Positions 51,428 through 60,492 of a stretch of DNA of 64,000 nt are shown here, piece after piece. The notes under the pieces are model-generated. The model worked only from the letters and a program-made list of their open reading frames with translations, was not told where the DNA came from and made no database searches. Source of the stretch: UMGS1124 sp045541255 (GTDB taxonomy: Bacteria > Bacillota_I > Bacilli_A > RF39 > UBA660). Every line of letters starts with the position of its first letter. Positions within the stretch are counted from its first letter, which is position 1. The translations under genes and the position numbers were made by a program. The stretch is from contig JAZQIU010000022.1 in assembly GCA_045541255.1 (NCBI GenBank), forward strand, positions 22,139 to 86,138, written 5' to 3'.

Positions 51428-52252
51428 TTAAAATATATCCATTTCATAATCATCATAAAATGAATCCAATTCTTTTTCTTCCTGATCAACTTCTCTAAAC
51501 CACCCTAATTCTTCATCCCAAACTATTTCGTTATTCTTAAACATTTCAATATTATTTTCAATAGATTTTGTCAAATATCCATACTTATTTTCAATTTTAT
51601 TATCATATTCATCCAAAAAACGCCGACTTACAACTCTAGATATAATATAATGTGTTATAGATATTACATCAACATAATCGTGTTCTTTCAATATTTCTCT
51701 AAAAAATTTATCATACTTATATAATTCAGTATCATCCTTATCTAAATATTTTCTCATAACTAAATCTTTAGTTATTGCATGATTTTCAGACAAAGAAAAA
51801 GATGAAGAATTTTGTTCTCCATCGCCATTTATGGTTTTATCTATTTTATCTATTTGTTCTTTAGTATTTATTTCTTTAGTATTTATTTGGGTATCTTTTT
51901 CGGCATTCCCTTCATCGGCATACCCTTTTTGGGTATCTGGATTGTTTTTTTCAATTTCAACAATATGAGGTTCTTCATAAATTATATAATTATATTTATA
52001 ATACCCTTTTTCTCCTCTCGTTTGTTCTGTTACTAAATACCCATTTTCCCTTAATTCATTTATAATACCCCTAATAGCTTTCTTGCTTTCTTTGCTGACA
52101 GCAACCAACCCATTTAATGAATAATCCCAATTTTCTGGTAATGATAACATAAAAGATAATAATCCTTTTGCTTTAAAACTTAAATTTTTATCTCTTAAAT
52201 GGTAATTACTCATTACAGTATAATTTTTATTTTTATCAATTTTAAAGACCAT
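51428..52252 (-). CDS. Replication-initiator-like winged-helix protein
   Basis: 274 residues. The N-terminal 95 residues ('KNKNYTVMSNYHLRDKNLSF', 'GLLSFMLSLPENWDYSLNGL', 'GIINELRENGYLV') match the winged-helix domain found at the start of replication initiator or organiser proteins of Firmicutes plasmids, phages and conjugative elements. A variable linker with repeated 'NTKE' follows. The C-terminal helical region resembles DnaD-like contact domains, with an acidic tail. Downstream of parB on the same strand. An element replication role is inferred. Confidence 0.7.
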   Translation of the reverse strand: MVFKIDKNKNYTVMSNYHLRDKNLSFKAKGLLSFMLSLPENWDYSLNGLVAVSKESKKAIRGIINELRENGYLVTEQTRGEKGYYKYNYIIYEEPHIVEIEKNNPDTQKGYADEGNAEKDTQINTKEINTKEQIDKIDKTINGDGEQNSSSFSLSENHAITKDLVMRKYLDKDDTELYKYDKFFREILKEHDYVDVISITHYIISRVVSRRFLDEYDNKIENKYGYLTKSIENNIEMFKNNEIVWDEELGWFREVDQEEKELDSFYDDYEMDIF

Positions 52253-52294
52253 ATTATCACCCTTTCATATAAAAAGTACATACTAGATGATGTA

Positions 52295-53203
52295 CTAAAT
52301 TTTTAATTTTTCTATATCAATATTTTTTGCTTGTTTTTTTAATAAATCATTATAATTAACTATTGCTTTTATTATATATTGTTCAATATACCTTTTATCT
52401 CTTTTTAATAAATCATAAGGCAAAACAGATTCTATATTATTTTTATTAAAAGATATTTGATCATTTTGATTTCCTTTCTTTTCTAGGAAAATTTTTTCTA
52501 ATGTATTATAATTTAACAATTTTTGCTTGCTTAATTCTCGAATTCTTTTTGTTTGTGAATGACTTGGTGTTAAATCTTCATAAGTTATTGAAGCATAAAC
52601 TAAACTTTGTTCATCTTTATTAAGATATGATAATTCTACAGCAGGCTTAATACCCATAGTTAAGAATGTTCTTTTATCAAATTTAACAGTATTATCAACC
52701 AATTCCAATAATTCTGGAATTAAATATGTTAATCTTATGTATCTTCTAACTATTTCACTTGAATCCCCAAATTGTTTACCAACGATTTCTCTTGATGTTG
52801 ACTTCGGCAACTCGGTTGCAGAAGTTTTTATTTTTTTTCCCTGATGCTTAATTGCTTCCATTTTCATTTTATAGGCAAATGCTTTTTCACTTGGTAATAT
52901 TTTTTCCCTATACATATTTGAATCAACCATATAAACCACAGCTTCATCATCATTTAAGTCTTTTATAATAGCATCCGCCTCTTGAACTCCCAGTAATTCC
53001 ATTGCCATTTTTCTTCTATGCCCTGAAATCATTTCATATCTGTTATTATTTTTCTTTCTAACTACTAATGGATTTAATAAACCATGTTCTTTTATACTTT
53101 CAGCAAGTTCTTTTAACGAATTATCATCATTAACCAAAAATGGATGATTTTTAAAACTATCTATTTCAGCAATTTTAATTTTAACTATACTACTCATATT
53201 CAC
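52295..53203 (-). CDS. parB: ParB-family partition protein
   Basis: 302 residues. The N-terminal ParB/Srx domain has 'NPLVVRKKNNNRYEMISGHRRK' split into its 'LVVR' and 'GHRR' motifs, the CTP-binding region; a central helix-turn-helix with 'TSREIVGKQFGDSSEIVRRY' would bind parS; the C-terminus is helical. No ParA is next to it. GTG start at 53201-53203 with AGGAG 5 bases upstream. Such ParB proteins without ParA are common in integrated elements. It lies between an XRE gene and the initiator-like gene. Confidence 0.9.
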   Translation of the reverse strand: MNMSSIVKIKIAEIDSFKNHPFLVNDDNSLKELAESIKEHGLLNPLVVRKKNNNRYEMISGHRRKMAMELLGVQEADAIIKDLNDDEAVVYMVDSNMYREKILPSEKAFAYKMKMEAIKHQGKKIKTSATELPKSTSREIVGKQFGDSSEIVRRYIRLTYLIPELLELVDNTVKFDKRTFLTMGIKPAVELSYLNKDEQSLVYASITYEDLTPSHSQTKRIRELSKQKLLNYNTLEKIFLEKKGNQNDQISFNKNNIESVLPYDLLKRDKRYIEQYIIKAIVNYNDLLKKQAKNIDIEKLKI

Positions 53204-53211
53204 TCATACTC

Positions 53212-53673
53212 CTATAACTTATAATTTAATTTCCACTCCAAATATTTTTCATAACTGATTTCTCGTTTTGCTCTCTTATTCCTAACAACATCCCATTCAG
53301 CAATAAATTTTTTTAATATAACAATGTATTTTTCATTAATATTTGGAACACTAGATAAGTCGATATGATAATTAGGTAACAACTCTTCTAACCACATAAA
53401 TGTATATATGTAATCGATTGGTTCTTTATATTCATATCGTTTTAAAGAATCAAAACTTACATTTAATATTTTAGATAATTCTTTTGTCCGTTCGTCTTTA
53501 GGATTTCTATTTCCTTTTTCATATCTTGTCATAGTTCTTCTTCTACATTCGCCCGTTATACCTAACTTATCAGAAACATCATCTTGTGACATCATTCTAA
53601 ATTGTCTAACAAAAGCAATTCTTGCTCCTTGTGATAAATTTAATAATTTAGGTTTTGTATATAATAATCGCAT
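53212..53673 (-). CDS. XRE-family regulator
   Basis: 153 residues from the ATG at 53671-53673, chosen for the GGAGG 8 bases upstream. Residues about 12-75 form an XRE helix-turn-helix ('QFRMMSQDDVSDKLGI', 'MTRYEKGNRNPKDERTKELS'). The rest is helical and basic ('KRAKREISYEKYLEWKLNY'). It heads the parB-initiator unit and probably controls it. The last gene of the island before the terminator of ppdK. Confidence 0.82.
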   Translation of the reverse strand: MRLLYTKPKLLNLSQGARIAFVRQFRMMSQDDVSDKLGITGECRRRTMTRYEKGNRNPKDERTKELSKILNVSFDSLKRYEYKEPIDYIYTFMWLEELLPNYHIDLSSVPNINEKYIVILKKFIAEWDVVRNKRAKREISYEKYLEWKLNYKL

Positions 53674-53709
53674 TTCTAATACCTCCAAATACTTGTCGCA
53701 AATCATATA

Positions 53710-53752
53710 AAAAAAGACTAAGATTTACGACTTAATAAGTCATCTTAGTCTT
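53710..53752 (-). terminator. Terminator downstream of ppdK
   Basis: AAGACTAAGAT (53714-53724) pairs with ATCTTAGTCTT (53742-53752), with an inner GACTT/AAGTC hairpin, and a T-run follows on the minus strand. It lies about 135 bases after the ppdK stop. Confidence 0.88.
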
Positions 53753-53886
53753 AATTTATATATAAATATCAACAAATATTGGTTTTTTTAACTTAACATT
53801 CTTGCATTCTGGTATCCTATCAGAATACCTTATTACATCATCATTTGTAATAATAATGCGTGTTAAGAACAAATCAACATCTTGGT

Positions 53887-56520
53887 TTAGTCTTGCTTCC
53901 CAAGTTTGATTGCAGCCTGTGCAGCGGCTAATCTTGCTAATGGCACTCTAAATGGAGAGCAAGATACATAAGTTAATCCTAATTTATGACAGAATTCAAC
54001 ACTACTTGGTTCTCCTCCATGTTCACCACATATACCTAACTTGATATCAGGTCTAGTGGCTCTACCTTTTTCAACTGCAATTTTCATTAATTCTCCAACA
54101 CCAGTTTGATCAACTTTAGCGAATGGATCTGATTCAAATATTTGTTTTTTATAATAATCAGCTAAGAATTTAGCAGCATCATCTCTAGAGAAACCATAAG
54201 TCATTTGTGTTAAATCGTTTGTTCCGAATGAGAAGAATTCAGCATCAATTGCAATTCTATCAGCAGTTAATGCAGCACGTGGAATTTCAATCATTGTACC
54301 AACATGGTATTCTAATTCAACACCTGCCTCTTTAATAATTGCATCAGCAGTTTCACAAACTATATTTTTAACATATTTTAATTCTTTTTCATCACCAATT
54401 AAAGGTATCATAATTTCTGGTTTAACATCTAAACCTTCTTTATTTACGTTAATAGCAGCTTCGATAACAGCTCTAGTTTGCATACGAGCTATTTCTGGAT
54501 AAGTAACAGCTAATCTACATCCTCTATGTCCCATCATTGGGTTAAATTCTTTTAGAGATTCAACTCTAGCTTTTAAAGCATCAAAACTCATTCCTAAACT
54601 TTCAGCTAAAGGTTTAATTTCTTCATCTGTATGAGGTAAGAATTCATGTAGAGGTGGATCTAAATAACGAATATTAACACCATATGGAGCCATTGCTCTA
54701 AATAATTCTTCAAAATCTCCTCTTTGATATGGAAGAATTTTTTCTAAAGCTTCTTCACGAGCTTCAATTGTATCAGCAGCAATCATTCTACGGAAATTGA
54801 AAATTCTATCTTCTTCAAAGAACATATGCTCTGTTCTACATAATCCAATACCTTCAGCACCAAATTTTCTAGCTTGTTTTGCATCTCTTGGAGTATCGGC
54901 ATTAGTTCTTACCTTTAATACTCTAACTTCGTCAGCCCAGTTCATGAATGTTTCAAAATCACCACTAATTTCAGGTTCAACAGTTTTAATTTGTTCACCA
55001 TAAACATTACCAGTAGAACCATCTAAACTCATCCAGTCGCCTTCTTTATAAGTTACACCATCTTTAGTAGTAACTGTTTTAGCTTCTTCATCAATTTTTA
55101 ATTCACCACAACCAGATACACAGCAAGTACCCATTCCACGAGCAACAACTGCAGCATGGCTAGTCATTCCTCCACGGATAGTTAAGATACCATGAGCTAA
55201 GTTCATACCTTCAATATCTTCTGGACTTGTTTCAAGTCTAACTAATAATAAATCTTTTTCTCCTGCTTCATGAGCTTTCATAACATCTTCAGCAGTAAAG
55301 TAAATTTTACCAGTAGCAGCACCAGGTGATGCAGCTAATCCAGTAGCAACAACAGTACCAGCTTTTAATGCTTCAGCATCAAAATTTGGATGTAATAATT
55401 GATCTAATTGTTTAGGTTCAACTTTTAATAAAGCTTCTTCTTTAGTAATCATACCTTCATTAACTAAATCAACAGCAATCTTTAAAGCTGCTTGAGCAGT
55501 ACGTTTACCATTTCTAGTTTGAAGCATAAATAATTTACCATCTTCAATTGTAAATTCCATATCTTGCATGTCTTTATAATGATCTTCTAAAATTTTATTA
55601 ATCTTAACAAATTCATCATAACAATCAGGCATAATTTCTTTTAAAGTGTCGATTGGTTGTGGTGTACGAATACCAGCAACAACATCTTCACCTTGAGCAT
55701 TCATTAAATATTCCCCATAAAGTTTCTTTTCACCAGTAGCTGGATTTCTTGTAAATGCAACACCAGTACCACTAGTTTCACCACGGTTACCATATACCAT
55801 TTCTTGAACGTTAACTGCAGTTCCCCAACTAGATGGGATATCATTTAATCTTCTATAAGTAATCGCTCTATCATTATTCCAACTTCTAAATACCGCTTTA
55901 ACAGCTTCTAATAATTGAACTTTTGGATCTTGTGGGAAATCATTTCCTGAATGATTTTTATACTCATTCTTATAAATTTCTACAACTTCCATTAAATCTT
56001 CAGCTGATAATTCAGTATCGAATTTAATACCTTTTTCTTCTTTAATTGCATCAAATTTTCTTTCAAATGATGATTTAGGGAATCCCATAACTACATCTGC
56101 AAACATTTGAATAAATCTTCTATATGAATCATATACGAATCTAGGATTATTAGTAGCATCAGCAAAGCCTTTAGCAACTTCATCAGTCATACCTAAATTA
56201 AGAACAGTATCCATCATACCTGGCATACTAGCTCTCGCACCACTACGTACACTTACTAATAATGGATTTTTAGCATCACCCATTTTTTTACCAGAGATTG
56301 TTTCTAATTCTTCCAAATGTTCAAAAATTTCTTTTTCTATATCACTTGTAATCATTTCTCCGTCATCATAATATTTTATACAAGCTTCTGTTGTAACTGT
56401 AAATCCTCTTGGAACTGGTAAACCAATACTAGTCATTTCTGCTAAGTTAGCACCTTTACCACCAAGAAGATTTCTCATATCTTTATTTCCTTCTTTAAAG
56501 GAATATACATATTTTGTCAT
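53887..56520 (-). CDS. ppdK: Pyruvate, phosphate dikinase
   Basis: 877 residues, full length. It interconverts pyruvate, ATP and phosphate with PEP, AMP and pyrophosphate. N-terminal ATP-grasp domain ('GGKGANLAEM', 'SVRSGARASMPGMMDT'), the phosphohistidine swivel loop 'GGMTSHAAVVARGMG', and the PEP/pyruvate barrel ending 'KLGICGEHGGEPSSV' with the catalytic Cys. In gut Firmicutes it usually runs in the glycolytic direction, saving ATP. Codon use looks biased and the gene is isolated, suggesting high expression. Housekeeping chromosome flanks the island here. Confidence 0.98.
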   Translation of the reverse strand: MTKYVYSFKEGNKDMRNLLGGKGANLAEMTSIGLPVPRGFTVTTEACIKYYDDGEMITSDIEKEIFEHLEELETISGKKMGDAKNPLLVSVRSGARASMPGMMDTVLNLGMTDEVAKGFADATNNPRFVYDSYRRFIQMFADVVMGFPKSSFERKFDAIKEEKGIKFDTELSAEDLMEVVEIYKNEYKNHSGNDFPQDPKVQLLEAVKAVFRSWNNDRAITYRRLNDIPSSWGTAVNVQEMVYGNRGETSGTGVAFTRNPATGEKKLYGEYLMNAQGEDVVAGIRTPQPIDTLKEIMPDCYDEFVKINKILEDHYKDMQDMEFTIEDGKLFMLQTRNGKRTAQAALKIAVDLVNEGMITKEEALLKVEPKQLDQLLHPNFDAEALKAGTVVATGLAASPGAATGKIYFTAEDVMKAHEAGEKDLLLVRLETSPEDIEGMNLAHGILTIRGGMTSHAAVVARGMGTCCVSGCGELKIDEEAKTVTTKDGVTYKEGDWMSLDGSTGNVYGEQIKTVEPEISGDFETFMNWADEVRVLKVRTNADTPRDAKQARKFGAEGIGLCRTEHMFFEEDRIFNFRRMIAADTIEAREEALEKILPYQRGDFEELFRAMAPYGVNIRYLDPPLHEFLPHTDEEIKPLAESLGMSFDALKARVESLKEFNPMMGHRGCRLAVTYPEIARMQTRAVIEAAINVNKEGLDVKPEIMIPLIGDEKELKYVKNIVCETADAIIKEAGVELEYHVGTMIEIPRAALTADRIAIDAEFFSFGTNDLTQMTYGFSRDDAAKFLADYYKKQIFESDPFAKVDQTGVGELMKIAVEKGRATRPDIKLGICGEHGGEPSSVEFCHKLGLTYVSCSPFRVPLARLAAAQAAIKLGKQD

Positions 56521-56609
56521 ATCTTCCCTCCATTTTTCTGACTACTCTAGTATAACATAAAAAAAATATCATAAACAATAGAATTAACTACTTTTTACAA
56601 TATTTTAAC

Positions 56610-57494
56610 TTATTTTTTTAACTGTCTTGGATTAGTATGTAAATATACTCTTTTTAACTCTTCATTAGATACATGAGTATATATACTTGTTGTAGATAAA
56701 GATACATGACCTAATAATTCCTGAACACTTTTTAAATCGCAGCCTTCATTCAATAACATAGTAGCAAAAGAGTGCCTAAATGTATGTGGAGTTATCTTTA
56801 AATTAGCACATGATTTTAATAAAATCTTATCAATAATATCTCTTATACCCCTAGTAGTTAACTTATTACCTAAATGATTTAAAAATAAATAATCACACTT
56901 TTTATTTTTTAATATTTTATTTCTAATACTTAAATAATCTTTTATACTATCAATTGCATAACTACCTAAATAAACAATCCTTTCTTTATTACCCTTACCT
57001 AATACTCTTACTTCTTGTGCTTTTATATCTATATCATCAATCTTTATATTAACTAATTCATTAACTCTACAACCAGTACACAACAGCACTTCAAATATAC
57101 ATCTATTTCTAATTCCTAATTCATTACTAACATCTATACTATTTACCAATTCTTCATATTCATTATATTTAAAATACTCAGGTAACTTTTTTTCCTTTTT
57201 CATAGAATGTACTAAATTAAATGGATTATTTTTTATTTTTTTATTTTTTATTAAAAAATCATAATAATTCCTTAAACAACTTAAACTTCTATTTACACTT
57301 GTACTTTTATGATCTTCCCTCAAATAATTAATATAATCTAATATATCTTTATATTCTATTTCTTTTATATTTTTATGTTTTAAATGTAAATAACTTTCAA
57401 ATTTATCTAAATCTAATTGATAATTTACTACAGTATTATCACTATATTTTTTTATGCTTTCTAAATATACTATAAATTCATCTTTTAATACCAT
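56610..57494 (-). CDS. xerC: Tyrosine recombinase, XerC-like
   Basis: 294 residues, usual length for XerC/XerD. An N-terminal SAM-like DNA-binding domain (1-95) is followed by the catalytic domain: R143 ('CTGCRVNEL'), K167 ('LGKGNKERI'), H237 and R240 ('PHTFRHSFATM'), H263 ('LLGHVSLS') and the nucleophile Y272 ('TSIYTHVS'). All key residues are present. XerC/D resolves chromosome dimers. Its length and C-terminus ('YLHTNPRQ') favour a chromosomal Xer protein over an element integrase. Confidence 0.92.
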   Translation of the reverse strand: MVLKDEFIVYLESIKKYSDNTVVNYQLDLDKFESYLHLKHKNIKEIEYKDILDYINYLREDHKSTSVNRSLSCLRNYYDFLIKNKKIKNNPFNLVHSMKKEKKLPEYFKYNEYEELVNSIDVSNELGIRNRCIFEVLLCTGCRVNELVNIKIDDIDIKAQEVRVLGKGNKERIVYLGSYAIDSIKDYLSIRNKILKNKKCDYLFLNHLGNKLTTRGIRDIIDKILLKSCANLKITPHTFRHSFATMLLNEGCDLKSVQELLGHVSLSTTSIYTHVSNEELKRVYLHTNPRQLKK

Positions 57495-57529
57495 AAAACA
57501 CCAACTTTACTTAAAATAAGTATAAAACA

Positions 57530-57552
57530 AAAAAGAGATTATTTCAAATCTC
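57530..57552 (-). terminator. Terminator overlapping the end of the 329-residue gene
   Basis: GAGATT (57535-57540) pairs with AATCTC (57547-57552). The stop codon is in the structure, and a run of six T follows on the minus strand. Confidence 0.8.
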
Positions 57553-58528
57553 CTTTTCCATGTTTCATTACCAAACTCATGCCAGTATCATATAAACTAT
57601 CTTCTAATTCTTTTCTAGACATAGCATAAGGATAATCATTTCCACCAAATCCTGAATTTAAATCTGCTTCATCAATTGGTTCTTCTTTATAATTTCTAAA
57701 AAACTCTCTATTAGATCTTACAACATCATCTTCAGTTAAAAATTCTTCTTGTTCCTCTTCTTCCTGTTCTTCTACTGTATGATTATCTGCAATTTTAAAT
57801 GTTGAATTAATAGTAGAAATTATCTCACTATTTTTATATTTTTCTAAATCTATACCTAAACTCTTCAAAAATATAATAAAATCATGTATATTTCTATAAC
57901 TCTTTTTATAAACTCCATTATCTTCACATTTACGTTCGATTCTACCTTCTCTAATTAAAACATCCTTATCAACTTTATAAAATTCTAAATTAATAAATTC
58001 TTTAACAGAATTTTCATATTCTTTAAGTTCACTTGGTCTTATATAATCACCAGTTTTTTCTTTTACATTATAAGCTAAAGCTTTTAAAGAACTAAATAAA
58101 CTCAAAATATAAGAAGAACCTGTAATACGATTATATGCATTTTTATATTTTTCAATATAATTATTACAAATATCAACCATCAAATCTGGATTGTTTATAT
58201 TAGCCATAATCCATTTATATACAAACGATACATCCAAAAACTTTTTATCTGATTTTAATAATAAATTTTCCCCTCTATATATCTTTTTATTTATTGTTAC
58301 TCCATTTTCTTTTTTATCAACCGTTATAACTAATTTAGTAACATCATCTTCTATTATTTTATTTCTCTTTAAAAAAGCCAATAACACTTCAACACTATCA
58401 AATGAAGTAGTAAACTCATCAATAACTTGTATATCAGTTACTTTTCTCCCCATTAAACATTCTAACTTCTCTAAATCAACACTTTTATATCCACCATAGC
58501 CCAAATAACTTAATCTATATTTAGCCAT
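57539..58528 (-). CDS. Hypothetical protein
   Basis: 329 residues, soluble. No recognised family. Visible parts are an N-terminal region ('YRLSYLGYGGYKSVDLEKLE'), a helical middle, a strongly acidic low-complexity stretch near residue 255 ('EEQEEEEQEEFL') and a C-terminal tail with 'AMSRKELEDSLYDTGMSLV'. The GGGGG-type ribosome site is clear. It is a single-gene unit divergent from the UmuC-like gene, with its own terminator. Perhaps a lineage-specific protein. Confidence 0.7.
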   Translation of the reverse strand: MAKYRLSYLGYGGYKSVDLEKLECLMGRKVTDIQVIDEFTTSFDSVEVLLAFLKRNKIIEDDVTKLVITVDKKENGVTINKKIYRGENLLLKSDKKFLDVSFVYKWIMANINNPDLMVDICNNYIEKYKNAYNRITGSSYILSLFSSLKALAYNVKEKTGDYIRPSELKEYENSVKEFINLEFYKVDKDVLIREGRIERKCEDNGVYKKSYRNIHDFIIFLKSLGIDLEKYKNSEIISTINSTFKIADNHTVEEQEEEEQEEFLTEDDVVRSNREFFRNYKEEPIDEADLNSGFGGNDYPYAMSRKELEDSLYDTGMSLVMKHGKGDLK

Positions 58529-58651
58529 TTTATTTCCCCCTAACTGCTAGTCAAAACTATCCCCAATTAGTAATTAAATTATACCAAAAAAGCATTATTT
58601 AGTCAAATTAACAACCTTTCAAAACAATTAATTTTAACCAATTTATACCAG

Positions 58652-58680
58652 TTGACTATACAAACAAATGTATTTATAAT
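58652..58680 (+). promoter_or_regulatory. Promoter of the umuC-like/yolD-like pair with possible operator
   Basis: TTGACT (58652-58657), 17 bases, TATAAT (58675-58680), close to consensus. The spacer holds an inverted repeat ATACA-N6-TGTAT (58658-58673), a natural site for a repressor such as LexA, though it does not match the Bacillus SOS box. Confidence 0.8.
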
Positions 58681-58696
58681 TGTATTGGTGATGCAA

Positions 58697-59962
58697 ATGA
58701 ATAATTTAAAAATCAATCGTAATATAATATGTATAGATTTAAAAAGTTTTTTTGCATCATGCGAATGTGTAGAAAGAAATTTAAATCCATTCACTACACC
58801 ACTAGTAGTTGCAGAACCAAATAGAAATGGTGCAATTACACTAGCAGTAACTCCATATATGAAAAAATTAGGTGTTAAATCAAGAGGAAGAATTTATGAA
58901 ATACCCAAAAATATTAAATATATTACTGCACAACCAAAAATGAGTTTATATATAGAAAAAAGTAAAGAAATCGTTAATATATATTTAGAATATATTTCAC
59001 CAGAAGATTTACATATATATTCAATTGATGAATGTTTTTTAGATGTTACAGATTATTTAAAATTATATAATAAAACAACATATGAACTTGCAGAAGATAT
59101 TTTAAAAAATATATATATAAAAACCGGTTTATGCGCTACCGCCGGAATAGGCCCTAACATGTTATTAGCTAAAGTATGTATGGATATAGAAGCAAAAAAT
59201 AATTCTAATTTTATAGCAGAATGGAAATACGAAGACGTAGAAACAAAACTTTGGAAAATAACACCATTATCAAAAATGTGGGGAATCGGAAATCGTATGG
59301 AACATAACTTAAACTTACTAAACATAAAAACTATCGGAGATTTAGCAAATTACGATAAATTAAAACTAAAAGAAAAATTTGGAGTTATCGGAGAAGAATT
59401 ATGGTACCATGCCAATGGTATTGATAACTCAAAAATAAGTGATTTTAAAAGAAAACCAAAAGAAAAAAGTATTTCAAATAGTCAAATGTTATATAAAGAT
59501 TATTATAATAACGAAATAATTTTAATAATTAAAGAAATTGCTAGTATATTATTAAAAAGACTTAGAAAAGAAAAATTAACAACATCAAGAATATTATTAT
59601 ATATAAGTTATTCAAAAAATATAGGAGGTGGCTTTTCAGTTTCAAAAAAACTAGATAACCAAACAAACAACGAAAACATAATTTTTCAAACATTAATAAA
59701 TATATTTAATTGTAATTATGAAGAAAATATTCCTGTCAGAAAAATAGGAATAAGTTTTGGAAACTTAAAAAATAATAATTATTTACAATTAAATTTATTT
59801 GAAAATATTGAAGAAATAGAAAAAAACAACAACATAAATCAAGCAATAGACGAAATAAATGAGAAATTCGGAAATAATTCTATATTAAAAGCAACCAGTT
59901 TACTAAAAACATCAACAATTAAAGAAAGAAATAATAAAATAGGAGGTCATAATGCAAGATAG
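58697..59962 (+). CDS. Y-family DNA polymerase (UmuC/UvrX-like)
   Basis: 421 residues from the ATG at 58697-58699 (GGTGA upstream; an ATG two codons earlier is possible). Y-family polymerase palm: 'CIDLKSFFASCECVERNLNP' and 'IYSIDECFLDVTDYL' hold the catalytic carboxylates, followed by a helix-hairpin-helix ('SKMWGIGNRMEHNLNLLNIK') and the little-finger domain. The Cys-containing 'SCECVERN' form is typical of the UvrX/YqjW branch. It performs translesion synthesis. The next gene overlaps it by 11 bases. Confidence 0.93.
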   Translation: MNNLKINRNIICIDLKSFFASCECVERNLNPFTTPLVVAEPNRNGAITLAVTPYMKKLGVKSRGRIYEIPKNIKYITAQPKMSLYIEKSKEIVNIYLEYISPEDLHIYSIDECFLDVTDYLKLYNKTTYELAEDILKNIYIKTGLCATAGIGPNMLLAKVCMDIEAKNNSNFIAEWKYEDVETKLWKITPLSKMWGIGNRMEHNLNLLNIKTIGDLANYDKLKLKEKFGVIGEELWYHANGIDNSKISDFKRKPKEKSISNSQMLYKDYYNNEIILIIKEIASILLKRLRKEKLTTSRILLYISYSKNIGGGFSVSKKLDNQTNNENIIFQTLINIFNCNYEENIPVRKIGISFGNLKNNNYLQLNLFENIEEIEKNNNINQAIDEINEKFGNNSILKATSLLKTSTIKERNNKIGGHNAR

Positions 59963-60278
59963 AGCTTATATTAAATGGGCACCATTTAATTCAATAATAA
60001 ATGACAAAAAAATTTTAAACGAAATACTTATTCAACAAAGAAAAATACCAAAGCCCACCCTTTCACAAGATCAAATTGATTATTTAAATGATAAAATATT
60101 TGAAGCTTATACTAATCACATAAAAATAAATTTATTTATATATAAAAATGAAAATGTTATAAAATTAATAGGTTTTGTTAATAATATAAATACAAACAAA
60201 AAATATATAACTTTTAATAAAAATCACATTTATTTTAACCAAATATTAAAAGTTTCTAATTTTTTTGAAGAAAATTAA
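59952..60278 (+). CDS. YolD-like protein
   Basis: 108 residues. 'RAYIKWAPFNSI' and 'PKPTLSQDQIDYLNDKIFEA' are typical of the YolD family. These small proteins are almost always encoded next to UvrX/YqjW-type polymerases, and are thought to assist them, somewhat like UmuD. AGGAGG lies 5 bases before the ATG, and the start overlaps the polymerase gene by 11 bases, so the two are coupled. Confidence 0.88.
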   Translation: MQDRAYIKWAPFNSIINDKKILNEILIQQRKIPKPTLSQDQIDYLNDKIFEAYTNHIKINLFIYKNENVIKLIGFVNNINTNKKYITFNKNHIYFNQILKVSNFFEEN

Positions 60279-60287
60279 AAAAAGTAA

Positions 60288-60316
60288 TTGACAACGATAA
60301 TTTAATATAGTAAAAT
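60288..60316 (+). promoter_or_regulatory. Promoter of tRNA-Ala
   Basis: Perfect TTGACA (60288-60293), 17 bases, TAAAAT (60311-60316), sixteen bases upstream of the tRNA. Confidence 0.9.
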
Positions 60317-60331
60317 TAATTTATCGTTTAT

Positions 60332-60408
60332 GGGGAATTAGCTCAGTTGGCTAGAGCGCCACGCTTGCACCGTGGAGGCCAAGGGTTCGAGTCCCTTATT
60401 CTCCACCA
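60332..60408 (+). tRNA. tRNA-Ala (anticodon TGC)
   Basis: 77 bases with all parts visible: acceptor arms GGGGAAT and ATTCTCC, D arm with AGCTCAGTTGGCTAGAGC, anticodon stem CCACG/CGTGG around the loop CTTGCAC (anticodon TGC), T arm with GGGTTCGAGTCCC, discriminator A and an encoded CCA end. A consensus promoter precedes it and a terminator follows, so it is transcribed alone. No sign of an element inserted at its 3' end. Confidence 0.98.
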
Positions 60409-60419
60409 AAATGATACTT

Positions 60420-60443
60420 AACTTAGCAAATGCTAAGTTTTTT
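60420..60443 (+). terminator. Terminator of tRNA-Ala
   Basis: AACTTAGCA (60420-60428) pairs with TGCTAAGTT (60431-60439), two-base loop, T-run after it. Confidence 0.92.
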
Positions 60444-60454
60444 ATTTGATTAAT

Positions 60455-60484
60455 ATAAAAAAGAGAAATAATTATTTCTCTTTT
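60455..60484 (-). terminator. Terminator of the CPBP gene
   Basis: The perfect palindrome GAGAAATAATTATTTCTC (60463-60480), extended by A and T runs, lies right after the stop at 60493. A T-run follows on the minus strand. Confidence 0.88.
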
Positions 60485-60492
60485 ATTTTTTA

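Larger units (their letters stand above)
43480..53706. mobile_element. Accessory island with regulators, replication/partition genes and toxin
   Basis: This stretch differs from its flanks. It carries five small helix-turn-helix proteins, a phage-type sigma-like protein, a MazF-type toxin, a replication-initiator-like HTH protein, ParB and many unknown short genes, and lacks the AATTATTAA boxes of the neighbouring region. ParB plus an initiator-like HTH protein are usual in integrated conjugative elements or plasmids. No integrase, relaxase or flanking repeats were found by eye. It may be a second element or part of the one at 1-18.3 kb. Limits are set by gene content only. Confidence 0.45.

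Noticed and set aside
56610..57494. Tyrosine recombinase as integrase of the island
   Set aside because: Size, motifs and C-terminus fit chromosomal XerC, and it lies beyond ppdK, outside the island; no attachment repeats seen.
60332..60408. tRNA-Ala as an integration site
   Set aside because: The 3' end is followed by its own terminator and ordinary genes; no duplicated tRNA end was seen.
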